Source: Subtercola frigoramans | Lineage (GTDB): Bacteria; Actinomycetota; Actinomycetes; Actinomycetales; Microbacteriaceae | NCBI RefSeq assembly: GCF_016907385.1 | Contig: NZ_JAFBBU010000001.1 | Coordinates: 2,480,001-2,544,000 of the forward strand | DNA length: 64,000 bases | Reading direction: 5' to 3' | Shown here: positions 44,268-53,546 of the stretch, in pieces | Layout of the letters: each line of letters starts with the position of its first letter | How positions within the stretch are numbered: position 1 is the stretch's first letter | Translations under genes and position numbers: made by a program | Notes under the pieces: generated by a model | The model's input: the letters and a program-made list of their open reading frames with translations, nothing else | The model's database searches: none | Told to the model about the DNA's origin: nothing

Positions 44268-44576
44268 TTACTTGATCGTGGTGACCTTGACACGAGTCAG
44301 CTCAGAGCGGTGGCCCTGGCGCTTCTTGTATCCGGTCTTGTTCTTGAACTTCTGGATGACGATCTTCGGCCCACGGAGGTCTTCGAGGACCTCTGCGGTG
44401 ACCGTGATCTTGGCCAGCGACTTCGAGTCAGACGTGATCTTCTCACCGTCGACCAGCAACACCGCTGCCAGCTGGATGTTGCCGTCTTTGTCGGCCTTGA
44501 TGCGGTCGAGGGTGACGATCGTGCCAACCTCTACCTTCTCTTGCCGACCACCGGCGCGCACAACTGCGTAAACCAC
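44268..44576 (-). CDS. rplU: 50S ribosomal protein L21
   Basis: This 102-residue ribosomal protein shows [20 protein letters not shown], then [21 protein letters not shown] and a basic end ([19 protein letters not shown]). It binds 23S rRNA near helix 46. The start is GTG at 44576. It is first gene of the rplU-rpmA operon, whose leader lies in the 281-base region shared with a divergent membrane protein gene. Confidence 0.97.
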   Translation of the reverse strand: MVYAVVRAGGRQEKVEVGTIVTLDRIKADKDGNIQLAAVLLVDGEKITSDSKSLAKITVTAEVLEDLRGPKIVIQKFKNKTGYKKRQGHRSELTRVKVTTIK

Positions 44577-44857
44577 TTCACGTACCTATTCTCTCAAAGG
44601 GCTGAAGCCACACGCTTCTGCGCACAACCGCACGCAGAAACCTTCTGCAAACCCGGGGGTAAAAATCTGGAGTCGGATGCGCGGGCAAAGCCGTGCGCGC
44701 ACCAACGGTCTACTTTACTTCACGGTGGCACCCGGGTCAAACGCGCCGCACAATCGACCTGCCTCGATAATACTCCGAAGCGAAGTAGGATGCTGTTCGG
44801 CCATAGGGCGCTCGGCCTGCGCCGGCCCGCAACAGCATCTAGAGGAGCCAGCTTCCC

Positions 44858-46744
44858 GTGACTCAGACCGTTACCATCGATGCTGCTGGCGTCGAGGACC
44901 CCGAAATGATCTTCGCACGGCCGCTGAGTCTCGTGCGGCCGGCCCTGGCCGTCGCCGCCATTGTCGGAGCGATTGTGCTCCACGTCGGACTGCAGTGGAG
45001 CAACCTCCTGCAACGCACCGACTTCGCGTGGAGCTCGTTCCGGTCGTACTTCGCCGGAGACCAACTGTCGTACATGTCGATGGTGACGAATGCCGCTGAC
45101 GGCCGGCTCGCCAACGTCGAACCGTTCACCAACACCGGCACAAACAACTACCCGCACCTCTACTACTACGTCATCGGCACCATCTCCCGTATCACCGGCA
45201 TCAATCCCCTGCAGGCGTGGTCGGTGGGCGGTCTGGCCGTACAGGTCGTCCTGATCGCCGCGATTGCAACGACTCTGTACGTACTCACGCGGCGCTGGTG
45301 GATGCCGATCCTCGCTCCCCTGCCGTTCCTCCTGGGTACCTTCGCCGTCTACCTGCAAGACGGTAACTGGTTCACGAACCTGAGCTCCCACGCTGTTCTC
45401 TGGGGGGCCTTCGGGGTGTTCTTCACACTCAACGGAGAAACAGCAGCTCTCTCCCTCGGTTCGATCGGCATGTTGGTCATCCTGTCGACGTTCGTGAGAG
45501 TCGATTCCGTGTGGAAACGCCGGGTGCTCTACAGCCTCGGCGCGGCATGCATAGGCCTGGCGGCCAACGTGCAGACCTACGGCTTCCTGGTGTGTGTCTA
45601 CCTGGCCATCTTCGTGGTCGCCACGTATGCGCTGGTCACAGCGAAGCGCCGATGGATGATCATCCTCTCGCTGGTGCTCGTCGTCGCCGTCTTCCTGCTC
45701 GGCCCTCTGGTGGCGGGCCGATTGGGGCCGCTTGCGGCGCTCGCTTTCGGCCTCGCCCCCGCACTGCCGGGTATCGTCGTTCTCGTTCTGCGCGTCAAAC
45801 TCGATGCCATTCTTCCGCTGGTCGCGCTCGTTGTCGCGGCGTCCCCGCAGGTGATCGGCACGGTGTTCGGCCTGCTCTCGAAAGATCCCTTCCTGGTCTA
45901 CCGGGTCTCGTCATCCAAAGACCTGGGGGTCGACTGGCGCGGAATCGTCGCTGCGCTGCCGATTCTCCTGCCGCTTCTGGCGATCATGGCTGCGGGAATC
46001 CACCGCAGAAAGCCCTTGTGGCTCGCCTTTCCGATCGGGGCGATCGCTGCCTGGGCCCTGACGGCGACGAATGACGTGTGGGGTGCGAACCAGGAACCGT
46101 ACAGGTTCTGGCTCGATATGTTCTGCATTGTGGGGTTCACTACCCTTCCCGTCGGGGCGATGGTTGCGATCGACTACCTCGGGGCGAGACCTCTTCTGAC
46201 CCGGCGAGGCTTCTTCCCTCGCCGGAGGGCCGCCCAGTCGACGGTCGCGACGGTGCTCGCGCTGACCAGCGTTGCCGTCTGCGGGGTTGTCATCTTCATC
46301 TCCTCGGCAGACTTCCGGGCGTTCAACAAAGACACCGTCTTCCACTCGCTCATGAACCTCAACACGCCGCGGCTGAACGCCTTGGGAGAGCTCGCCGACG
46401 AGGTGCCCAAGACCGGCCATGGTCTGGTCAGCACCGACAATTGCGTCGATCAACTCTTACTCAAGATCTCGTCTGATGGCGGGCCGATCGCGAGCTTCAA
46501 CGCTGGAATGGCGTGGCCGGCGCTGTATGCAGAGGTGCATCAGGTTGCCGCTGAGAAAGACAACGGTGTTCTCGATCTCGCATCCACACGAGCGGCAGAC
46601 GTTCAGTGGTTGCTGACCGACAGCGCGTGCACGCCGGTTGACTGGGGCACGGAATACGCCGCAGATCTCACGAAGGTCGATTCCCGGGAGTACACGACGG
46701 GCGACGCGACGGCCACCGTCACCCTCTGGGCGCTGAAGCGGTAG
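44858..46744 (+). CDS. Large polytopic membrane protein, GT-C-like layout
   Basis: This 628-residue protein has about 12-13 membrane helices. A first extracytoplasmic loop of about 60 residues after helix 1 contains an acidic-aromatic stretch (FAGDQLSYMSMV). A C-terminal extracytoplasmic domain of about 130 residues ends TVTLWALKR. GT-C glycosyltransferases share this plan (an Asp in the first loop, a soluble C-terminal part). I do not recognise a named family. The GTG start has GAGGAG ten bases upstream. It sits between rplU and rne where many relatives have no such gene, so it may be a lineage addition. It is followed seven bases later by the DUF4031 gene. Confidence 0.6.
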   Translation: MTQTVTIDAAGVEDPEMIFARPLSLVRPALAVAAIVGAIVLHVGLQWSNLLQRTDFAWSSFRSYFAGDQLSYMSMVTNAADGRLANVEPFTNTGTNNYPHLYYYVIGTISRITGINPLQAWSVGGLAVQVVLIAAIATTLYVLTRRWWMPILAPLPFLLGTFAVYLQDGNWFTNLSSHAVLWGAFGVFFTLNGETAALSLGSIGMLVILSTFVRVDSVWKRRVLYSLGAACIGLAANVQTYGFLVCVYLAIFVVATYALVTAKRRWMIILSLVLVVAVFLLGPLVAGRLGPLAALAFGLAPALPGIVVLVLRVKLDAILPLVALVVAASPQVIGTVFGLLSKDPFLVYRVSSSKDLGVDWRGIVAALPILLPLLAIMAAGIHRRKPLWLAFPIGAIAAWALTATNDVWGANQEPYRFWLDMFCIVGFTTLPVGAMVAIDYLGARPLLTRRGFFPRRRAAQSTVATVLALTSVAVCGVVIFISSADFRAFNKDTVFHSLMNLNTPRLNALGELADEVPKTGHGLVSTDNCVDQLLLKISSDGGPIASFNAGMAWPALYAEVHQVAAEKDNGVLDLASTRAADVQWLLTDSACTPVDWGTEYAADLTKVDSREYTTGDATATVTLWALKR

Positions 46745-46751
46745 ATCCCCG

Positions 46752-47030
46752 GTGACCGTGTTCATCGATCTTCCGCGGTGGCCCGCCCACAACACGCTGT
46801 GGTCGCACCTGGTCAGCGACACCTCCCTCGACGAGCTGCATCACTTCGCAGCCCTTCTCGGGGTGCCGAGGCGCGGCTTCGACCTCGACCACTACGACCT
46901 GCCGTCAGAGCGCTACGACGATGCCATCGCCGCCGGCGCGGTGCCGGCGTCGATGCGCGAGATCGTCGAGGCTTTGCGGTCGAGCGGCCTGCGCGTCACC
47001 GCCCGAGACCGCCCGACCAAGAGTCGCTAG
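46752..47030 (+). CDS. DUF4031 protein
   Basis: This 92-residue protein matches the DUF4031 family along its length: TVFIDLPRWPAHNTLWSHLVSD at the start, then DELHHFAALLGVPRRGFDLDHYD and ERYDDAIAAGA. The conserved Trp-Pro-x-His and HYDxP suggest a small metal or nucleotide-binding fold, but function is unknown. Seven bases separate it from the membrane protein gene upstream, and it converges with rne with only five bases between stops. Confidence 0.88.
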   Translation: MTVFIDLPRWPAHNTLWSHLVSDTSLDELHHFAALLGVPRRGFDLDHYDLPSERYDDAIAAGAVPASMREIVEALRSSGLRVTARDRPTKSR

Positions 47031-47035
47031 TCGCG

Positions 47036-49894
47036 CTACGGCTTCTCGACCGGGGCGCTCAGGGCGGCCGTCGAAACACGACGGTTCCGCGAGCGACCCT
47101 GGCCGGGCTGCTTGGGCTCGGGCAGTGCGTCAAGAACAGACCCGAGCAGCTTGTCGGCGTCTTCACGCTTGCGATTCTGAACGACAGGTGTTGACACCGG
47201 AATATCGATGATCGGCAATTCGACGCGAGGTGGTTCCGTGGTGGCGGCTTCGTCACCCAAAACCGGCATGGCCCGGCTCGCCTGTTCAGGGGCTTCCGTC
47301 GTCAGCGGAACTTCTGCTTCGGCAGCGACAGCGGCCTCGGCTTCGGCAGCACTGTCACCAGCGTCGGAACGACCACCTGAGGCCTCGGCTCGGGCTTCGG
47401 CGTTCGCCGCGGCGCGCTGGCTTCGCGAACGGCGCGAATTGCGGCGTGAGCGCTGCGACAACTCGGCCCTGGGGCCTTCATCTGCACCCGCGTCGTCTGA
47501 GGGAGTCGGACCGGCATCCGATCGGGATTCGGCCGGTGCGGTCACCCCCGGGTGTGAAGACGGCTCGAATTCGGGCGACCCGGCAATCGTCTCCTCGATG
47601 GCGGCAACCAGGCCCGCGAGAGCCTCCTGCGCCTCGGGGCTCGATGCTGCCGCTGCAGATGCCCTCGACTGATCGGTCTTGGCGACGTTCGCACCGGCGA
47701 TCGTGCTCGCGGCGATCTTGGCAAGCGCCGACTGGGCTGCAGGGGTGATGCTGTGGGTGACGCCAGTGGAGTGCGAACCGTTCGAGCTGCCCGACCCGTT
47801 GCCGTTCGAGCCACCGTTCTGCGAACCATTGGAGCCGTTGTTGTTCGAGCCGTTTCCGTTCGAGTTCTGAGAGCCGCCCTTGTTGCGGGCCCGGCGCTCG
47901 GGCTGGGGGGTCTGGCCCTTGTGCTTGGCGGCGTCGTGGTTGATGATCACGCCGCGACCGGCGCACACCTCACATGGTTCGCTGAATGATTCCAGAAGAC
48001 CGAGGCCGAGCTTCTTGCGGGTCATCTGCACGAGCCCGAGCGACGTGACCTCGGCGACCTGGTGCTTCGTTCGGTCGCGGCTGAGGCATTCGACGAGGCG
48101 ACGGAGCACGAGGTCGCGGTTCGACTCGAGCACCATGTCGATGAAGTCGACCACGATGATGCCGCCGATGTCACGGAGGCGCATCTGGCGCACGACCTCT
48201 TCGGCCGCCTCCAGGTTGTTCTTCGTGACGGTCTCCTCGAGGTTTCCGCCTGACCCGACGAACTTGCCGGTGTTGACGTCGACCACGGTCATGGCCTCGG
48301 TGCGGTCGATCACGAGCGAGCCACCGGAAGGCAGCCAGACCTTGCGGTCGAGAGCCTTCTCGATCTGCTCATTGATACGGAAACGGTCGAAGGGATCGGC
48401 CTCACTGTCAAAGATCTCGATGCGGTCGACCAGATCCGGAGCCACCTGTGCGAGGTATGTCTCGATCGTCGCCCGAGCATCGGAACCGCTGATCACGAGC
48501 TTGCCGAAGTCCTCGTTGAAGACGTCGCGGATGATCTTGACGAGCAGGTCGGGCTCGCCGTGCAGCAGCGCAGGCGACTGCAGGGACTTCACCTTGTCGC
48601 TGATGGAGGACCACTGCTCGATCAGGCGCTGCACGTCGAGCGTGAGCTGCTCCTCGGTGGCGCCCTCGGCTGCGGTGCGCACGATCACGCCGACGTTGTC
48701 GGGCAGCACCTCCTTGAGGATCTTCTTCAGGCGTGCACGTTCGGTGTCGGGGAGCTTCCGCGAGATACCGTTCATGTTGCCGTTCGGCACGTACACGAGG
48801 TACCGGCCGGGAAGCGAGAGCTGGCTGGTCAGGCGGGCGCCCTTGTGGCCCACCGGATCCTTCGTGACCTGCACGAGAACGGTGTCGCCCGGCTTCAGCG
48901 CAAGCTCGATACGGCGGGGCTGGTTGCCGGTGTCGGCGGCCTCCCAGTCGACCTCGCCGGAGTAGAGTACGGCGTTGCGCCCGCGGCCGATGTCGACGAA
49001 TGCGGCCTCCATGCTGGGCAGCACGTTCTGGACGCGGCCCAGGTACACGTTGCCGATCAGCGAGGCTTCTGCCGACTTCGCCACGTAGTGCTCGACGAGC
49101 ACCCCGTCTTCGAGAACACCGATCTGGATGCGATCCTGGCTCGACCGCACGATCATCGAGCGGTCGACAGCCTCGCGGCGCGCAAGGAATTCCGCCTCGG
49201 TGATGACCGGGCGTCGGCGGCCGGCGTCACGCCCGTCGCGACGGCGTTGCTTCTTCGCCTCGAGCCTCGTCGAACCCTTGATGCGCTGTGGCTCGGTGAT
49301 GAGCTCAGGGGCCTGCGCTTGGCGCGGTGGGCGAACCTTGACCACGGTGTTCGGCGGCAGGTCGTCTGGCAGGCGGCTCTCGTCGCCGCTGCGGCGACGG
49401 GTGCGACGGCGCACAGTTGTGTCTGTGTTGCGGTTCGACCGGTCATCGCCGCGATCGTCACGATCGCCGTCGTTGTCGTCGAAATCGTCGTCATCGCCTC
49501 GGTACTGGGGAGCCCTCGGCGGAAGCGGCTGGATGTCGGGGGCCTGGAACAGCAGCGACGTCGTCGGTCGGGGTGTCGTCGCGGGCGGTGCCGCAGGGGC
49601 CTGGTTGAGGTCTGGTTCGAGCCACGGCTCGTTCGATTCGTTTTCTGACACGGAAACCTTCACATTCGTCGCGGTCGACGAAGCCGGGCCCGGTGCGGCA
49701 GCAGAGGTCTCTGCAGGCAACGCGGAAATGGGCTGGCGTTCGTCACGCTGGGAGTCGGCGAGCCTGTCGGCTCGCAGTTGTTCTTCTGCAGCGGCAAGAG
49801 ACTCGGCCTCTTTGCGCGCTTTACGCCCGCCGAAAAGGCGCGAACGCCGTTTCACGGGCGGGTTGTTCTCACTGTCGATATGGTCTTCCACCAT
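47036..49894 (-). CDS. rne: Ribonuclease E/G
   Basis: This 952-residue endoribonuclease has a charged, disordered N-terminal extension (about 1-255, with basic and acidic repeats). The S1/RNase H-like catalytic core starts at about residue 260 (LVEHYVAKSAEASLIGNVYLG). The catalytic metal ligands lie in VVDVNTGKFVG and DFIDM. The Zn-link CEVCAGRG follows, then a long low-complexity tail rich in Asn, Gly and Ser and later acidic and Pro-rich. It starts mRNA decay and processes rRNA and tRNA. Extensions on both sides of the core are usual in Actinobacteria and recruit other degradosome proteins. It converges with DUF4031. The region upstream is a 338-base gene-free stretch that may hold a leader. 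Confidence 0.96.
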   Translation of the reverse strand: MVEDHIDSENNPPVKRRSRLFGGRKARKEAESLAAAEEQLRADRLADSQRDERQPISALPAETSAAAPGPASSTATNVKVSVSENESNEPWLEPDLNQAPAAPPATTPRPTTSLLFQAPDIQPLPPRAPQYRGDDDDFDDNDGDRDDRGDDRSNRNTDTTVRRRTRRRSGDESRLPDDLPPNTVVKVRPPRQAQAPELITEPQRIKGSTRLEAKKQRRRDGRDAGRRRPVITEAEFLARREAVDRSMIVRSSQDRIQIGVLEDGVLVEHYVAKSAEASLIGNVYLGRVQNVLPSMEAAFVDIGRGRNAVLYSGEVDWEAADTGNQPRRIELALKPGDTVLVQVTKDPVGHKGARLTSQLSLPGRYLVYVPNGNMNGISRKLPDTERARLKKILKEVLPDNVGVIVRTAAEGATEEQLTLDVQRLIEQWSSISDKVKSLQSPALLHGEPDLLVKIIRDVFNEDFGKLVISGSDARATIETYLAQVAPDLVDRIEIFDSEADPFDRFRINEQIEKALDRKVWLPSGGSLVIDRTEAMTVVDVNTGKFVGSGGNLEETVTKNNLEAAEEVVRQMRLRDIGGIIVVDFIDMVLESNRDLVLRRLVECLSRDRTKHQVAEVTSLGLVQMTRKKLGLGLLESFSEPCEVCAGRGVIINHDAAKHKGQTPQPERRARNKGGSQNSNGNGSNNNGSNGSQNGGSNGNGSGSSNGSHSTGVTHSITPAAQSALAKIAASTIAGANVAKTDQSRASAAAASSPEAQEALAGLVAAIEETIAGSPEFEPSSHPGVTAPAESRSDAGPTPSDDAGADEGPRAELSQRSRRNSRRSRSQRAAANAEARAEASGGRSDAGDSAAEAEAAVAAEAEVPLTTEAPEQASRAMPVLGDEAATTEPPRVELPIIDIPVSTPVVQNRKREDADKLLGSVLDALPEPKQPGQGRSRNRRVSTAALSAPVEKP

Positions 49895-50232
49895 TGCTGG
49901 TGCACTCCTAGCCCTGGCAAGGCGACCGCGCCACCCGCCGGGGTACTCTCTCGTGCTAACCCCGGATTTCTCCGGAGCCGCAAATTCTTGACGTTCACGA
50001 CTGTCGTCTTCACGGCCGGCTCATGAGCTCTGGCCGTTGTACGTGTCGCATATTCGTCTACAAGTTGTTCAGGACGGCTGACGTTCGCTGTGCGCTTCGG
50101 GTGCGCTACTGCTCAGTTGACCGGCCCGATAAGCCTTCTCTGCTGCCGACCCGAGCGCGGCTCGGGAGGCATCCGACAATTATCGCACGCATTCCCAGAT
50201 TGGGGGTGAACGCCGTGTGCCATAATCCGACA
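49895..50232. other. 338-base region between divergent rne and the VKOR gene
   Basis: No gene is seen. Two small signs stand out: a six-pair hairpin CCCGAG-N5-CTCGGG near 50150 and GATAAT on the minus strand near 50180, which could be the rne -10 with a leader of about 280 bases. Long leaders are common for rne because RNase E controls its own mRNA. The -35 is not clear. Confidence 0.35.
50221..50226 (+). promoter_or_regulatory. Candidate -10 of the VKOR gene (leaderless)
   Basis: CATAAT differs from TATAAT by one base and ends six bases before the GTG start at 50233. There is no Shine-Dalgarno sequence between. The best -35 match is poor. Confidence 0.4.
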
Positions 50233-50877
50233 GTGAGCACTGACCAAGGCACCCTGACCCCGACAGAAGACGACGACAGCGTGACCCCCCGTCGCACTGT
50301 CGCCTTCGCGATCTTCATCGTGATCGCCGGCCTCATCGGCCTCGCTGCCTCGTTCGCGCTCACGATCGAGAAGATCGAAACGCTGATCAACCCGTCGTAC
50401 GTGCCCTCATGCAACATCTCGGTGCTGGTGAGCTGCGGGCCCAACATGGCCAGCTGGCAGGGCTCGCTCTTCGGATTCCCGAACGCGATCATCGGCGTCG
50501 CCGCCTTCGCAATCGTGGTGTGCGTCGGCGTGTCACTGCTTGCCGGTGCCACCTTCGCCAAGTGGTACTGGATGCTCTTCAATTTCGGCATCGTGCTGGC
50601 ACTGGTCTTCGTGATCTGGCTGATGTCGCAGAGCATCTTCGTGCTCGGAACTCTCTGCCCCTACTGCATGGTGGTGTGGACCGTTGTGATCGCACTGTTC
50701 TGGTACGTCACGGGCTACAACCTCAAAGAGGGCAACATTCCGGTCGGCGAGAATGTACGCCAGATTGCTGGGCTGTTCTTCCCCGTGCTCTGGCTGTTCG
50801 CAGTGGTGTGCTACCTCATCATCTTCGTGCTCGCCCAGCTGCGCCTCGACGTCATCGCGTCACTGCTGCACAGCTGA
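50233..50877 (+). CDS. Vitamin K epoxide reductase family protein
   Basis: This 214-residue membrane protein has four to five helices. It carries the redox-active pair Cys142/Cys145 in LCPYC on the helix side and a second pair Cys60 and Cys68 (SCNISVLVSC) in the first extracytoplasmic loop, exactly the VKOR arrangement. It reoxidises a DsbA-like partner and passes electrons to menaquinone, allowing disulphide formation in exported proteins such as the Cys-bearing surface proteins in this window. The GTG at 50233 is chosen because of the -10 just upstream; an in-frame ATG earlier gives an unlikely basic extension. It converges with ndk with ten bases between. Confidence 0.9.
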   Translation: MSTDQGTLTPTEDDDSVTPRRTVAFAIFIVIAGLIGLAASFALTIEKIETLINPSYVPSCNISVLVSCGPNMASWQGSLFGFPNAIIGVAAFAIVVCVGVSLLAGATFAKWYWMLFNFGIVLALVFVIWLMSQSIFVLGTLCPYCMVVWTVVIALFWYVTGYNLKEGNIPVGENVRQIAGLFFPVLWLFAVVCYLIIFVLAQLRLDVIASLLHS

Positions 50878-50887
50878 CCCAAGTTGC

Positions 50888-51307
50888 TCAGAACCAGAGG
50901 GCGAGCTCGCGGGCCGCCGACTCCGGCGAGTCGCTGCCATGAACGAGGTTCTGCTGAACCTTGACGCCCCAGTCACGGCCCAGGTCACCGCGGATGGTGC
51001 CGGGCGCAGCCGTCGTCGGGTCGGTCGTGCCGGCGAGGGAACGGAAGCCCTCGATGACCCGGTTGCCCGCTACGCGCACGGCGACGATGGGGCCGCTCTC
51101 CATGAACTCGATCAGCGGCTCGTAGAACGGCTTGCCGAGGTGCTCCTCGTAGTGGGCGGCGAGCAGGGCGCGCTCGGGCTCGAACAGCTTGAGGTCGACG
51201 AGCTGGTAGCCCTTCGTCTCGATGCGGCCGAGGATCTCGCCGATCAGGTTGCGGGCAACACCATCGGGCTTGATGAGGACGAGGGTTTCTTCAACGTGAG
51301 CGGTCAC
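50888..51307 (-). CDS. ndk: Nucleoside diphosphate kinase
   Basis: This 139-residue enzyme shows TLVLIKPDGVARNLIGEIL and the active-site His123 in NLVHGSDS. His is phosphorylated by ATP and passes the phosphate to any NDP. Length and layout are standard. It lies 77 bases after the DUF4233 gene and ends the ileS-folC-DUF4233-ndk order typical of Actinobacteria. Confidence 0.98.
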   Translation of the reverse strand: MTAHVEETLVLIKPDGVARNLIGEILGRIETKGYQLVDLKLFEPERALLAAHYEEHLGKPFYEPLIEFMESGPIVAVRVAGNRVIEGFRSLAGTTDPTTAAPGTIRGDLGRDWGVKVQQNLVHGSDSPESAARELALWF

Positions 51308-51384
51308 GGGTCTCCACTTTCAGCAGGGTTTCGGTCGGTTCTACCCTAACGGGCATGACCAACGGGAGAATGCGATCACGAGGT

Positions 51385-51825
51385 TCACGCCCCGCTGGCG
51401 AGCTGAGCGTTCTCGCGATCTATGCGCGCTCCCTTGACCATGCAGTAGATCCACATCGTGCCGAAGAGCACGGCGACGACCAGCATCAGGGGCACGAGGA
51501 GCGCGGACGCCAGGATGAGCCCCTGGAGCGTCCACCCCATGATGATGCCGATGGGGCGCGACAGCAGCGGAATGGTCGCCAGCAGCAGGATGCACAGCGC
51601 TGCGCCCCCGCCCAGGGCCACGAACGGAGGCAGAGCCTTCAGGCCGAACACGGCCAACGTCGCGAGGAACATGATCACCGACTCGAAGCCGAGCACGATC
51701 GAGGCAAGGCTCTCGCGAACGCTGCGCTGGCGCCGCGGGCCACGGACCCGCCCACCTCTGGCGGCCGAACCGGCGACCGGTTCCCCTGCCCCGCCCGCGT
51801 CGCTGGGTGGACTCTCGTCGCTCAC
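51385..51825 (-). CDS. DUF4233 membrane protein
   Basis: This 146-residue protein has a polar N-terminus of about 38 residues followed by four hydrophobic helices (SLASIVLGFESVIMFLATLAVFG and onward) and a short cytoplasmic end. DUF4233 proteins always follow folC in Actinobacteria and are of unknown role. The GTG at 51825 overlaps the folC stop as GTGA and has AGGGG at proper distance; a GTG nine bases earlier would put the ribosome-binding site too close. Confidence 0.88.
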   Translation of the reverse strand: MSDESPPSDAGGAGEPVAGSAARGGRVRGPRRQRSVRESLASIVLGFESVIMFLATLAVFGLKALPPFVALGGGAALCILLLATIPLLSRPIGIIMGWTLQGLILASALLVPLMLVVAVLFGTMWIYCMVKGARIDRENAQLASGA

Positions 51826-53546
51826 GGTTTCCACCCCTCATCGCCGGCAAGGGTGATGATCTCACCCACCAGCGTGATCGAGCCGGTCACGAGCACGGCG
51901 CCGGTGTCGGATTCCGACGCGGAGTCCCTCGCGAGATTCGCGGCCTCCCTCGGGTCGAGTTCGAAGACGACCCGGTCGGCCCCGGCGATCCCCACGACGA
52001 TGCTCGCCAATTCATCGGCGTTGATGGCCCGCTCCGACGAGGACTGCGTGACGATGAACTCCGAGACGACCGGCTCGAGCGCGCGGATGATGCCATCGGC
52101 GTCCTTGTCGGCCAGAACGCTGATCACGGCGACGATCTTGTCGAAGGAGAAGTACTCCTTCAGTGCCGCAGCGAGCGCCAGCGCTCCGCCGGGGTTGTGA
52201 GCAGCATCCACCAGCACCGTCGGCTCGGTGCCGATGAGCTGAAGGCGCCCGGGAGCGGTGACGGTGGCGAACGCCTCGATGAGCACGTCTTCGACGATCG
52301 CAGTCGACCCCCCGCCGAGGAACGACTCGACGGCCGCGACGGCAACCGCCGCGTTCTGGGCCTGGTGGTCGCCGTAGAGCGGCAGGAACACGTCGCGGTA
52401 CGTTCCGGCGAGCCCCTTGATCGAGATGACCTGGCCACCGACCGCGACGCTGGTCGAGAGCAGGGAGAACGCCGACCCCTCCGCGGCGAAGGTCGACTCG
52501 GTGAGCTCGGCCGCGCGTTGCAGCTCGGCGAGCACCTCCGGCACCTGCCTCGAGGTGATGACCTGGGCGGCCGGTTTCACGATGCCCGACTTGGTGCGGG
52601 CGATCTCGGCGACCGTGTTGCCGAGCCGGGCAGTGTGGTCGAGCGAGATCGGCGTGAAGACGGCGACCTGGCCGTCGGCCACGTTGGTCGAATCCCACTC
52701 CCCACCCATGCCGACCTCAATCACGGCGACGTCGATCGGCGCTTCGGCGAACGACGCGAAGGCCAGCACCGACAGCGCCTCGAAGAACGTCAGGCGGGGT
52801 TCTCCGGTGCCCTCGAGTTCAGCATCCACCAGCTCGAGGTAGGGCTGGATGTCGGCCCAGTTCTCGGCGAGCGCCTCGTTGCTTATCGGCCGGCCGTCGA
52901 TCATGATGCGCTCGTTCAGCCGTTCGAGGTGGGGGCTGGTGAACAGCCCCGTGCGCAGGCCGTAGGCGCGCAGAATGCTCTCGGTCAGGCGGCTGGTGCT
53001 CGTCTTGCCGTTCGTGCCGGTGATGTGGATGATCGGGTAGGCCCGGTGCGGGTCACCCAGCATCTCGACCGCACGCCGTGTCGCCGAGAGCCGTGGCTGC
53101 GGCGCTGCCTCTCCCAGGCGCAACTGCAACTGCCGGAACACCTCGTCTCCTGCTTCGACGAATTCGTCGGGCAGATCGTCGTAGTCGGAGTCGCCGTTCT
53201 CACCATCGGCGCGATTCTGGCGGTCGACCAGCTGGGTGTCGTAGGCATCGGCCATGTCGAATTCGCTGGGATCTTCACCGAAGATGTCGTCATCGTCATC
53301 GTCGTAGTCGTTGCCCGCCTCCTCGGCCTTCGACGCCCGGTCGCTCCGGTCGGCCGTGCTGGTGTCGCGGTGCACGCCGTCTCCGGGGTCGTCTCCGTAC
53401 CCGTCGCTGGCGATCACCTCGTCGTAGAGCGTGTGCAGCTCGTCGTCGGGATTGCGCACGGGTCGACCTCCGTCGAGCGCCTGTTCGCTCTCGTCCGGAG
53501 CCTCATCGTCGTTCGTCCCGTTGCTGTTTGCGCCCTTGTCAGACAT
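51822..53546 (-). CDS. folC: Folylpolyglutamate/dihydrofolate synthase with acidic N-terminal extension
   Basis: This 574-residue protein's core from about residue 128 matches FolC. The P-loop is [11 protein letters not shown] (175-185), followed by [39 protein letters not shown] and [16 protein letters not shown]. It adds glutamates to folate and may also make dihydrofolate. The first 127 residues are an unusual low-complexity, very acidic stretch with runs of Asp (residues 82-87) and no family match. The annotated start overlaps the ileS end by eight bases, which argues that the extension is genuinely translated. The extension may be disordered and regulatory, or the true start may lie further in. 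Confidence 0.93.
   Translation of the reverse strand: MSDKGANSNGTNDDEAPDESEQALDGGRPVRNPDDELHTLYDEVIASDGYGDDPGDGVHRDTSTADRSDRASKAEEAGNDYDDDDDDIFGEDPSEFDMADAYDTQLVDRQNRADGENGDSDYDDLPDEFVEAGDEVFRQLQLRLGEAAPQPRLSATRRAVEMLGDPHRAYPIIHITGTNGKTSTSRLTESILRAYGLRTGLFTSPHLERLNERIMIDGRPISNEALAENWADIQPYLELVDAELEGTGEPRLTFFEALSVLAFASFAEAPIDVAVIEVGMGGEWDSTNVADGQVAVFTPISLDHTARLGNTVAEIARTKSGIVKPAAQVITSRQVPEVLAELQRAAELTESTFAAEGSAFSLLSTSVAVGGQVISIKGLAGTYRDVFLPLYGDHQAQNAAVAVAAVESFLGGGSTAIVEDVLIEAFATVTAPGRLQLIGTEPTVLVDAAHNPGGALALAAALKEYFSFDKIVAVISVLADKDADGIIRALEPVVSEFIVTQSSSERAINADELASIVVGIAGADRVVFELDPREAANLARDSASESDTGAVLVTGSITLVGEIITLAGDEGWKP

Noticed and set aside
47500..49700. Several long plus-strand frames opposite rne
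   Set aside because: They show no family pattern, are rich in Arg/Ser/Ala, and mirror the rne codon structure.
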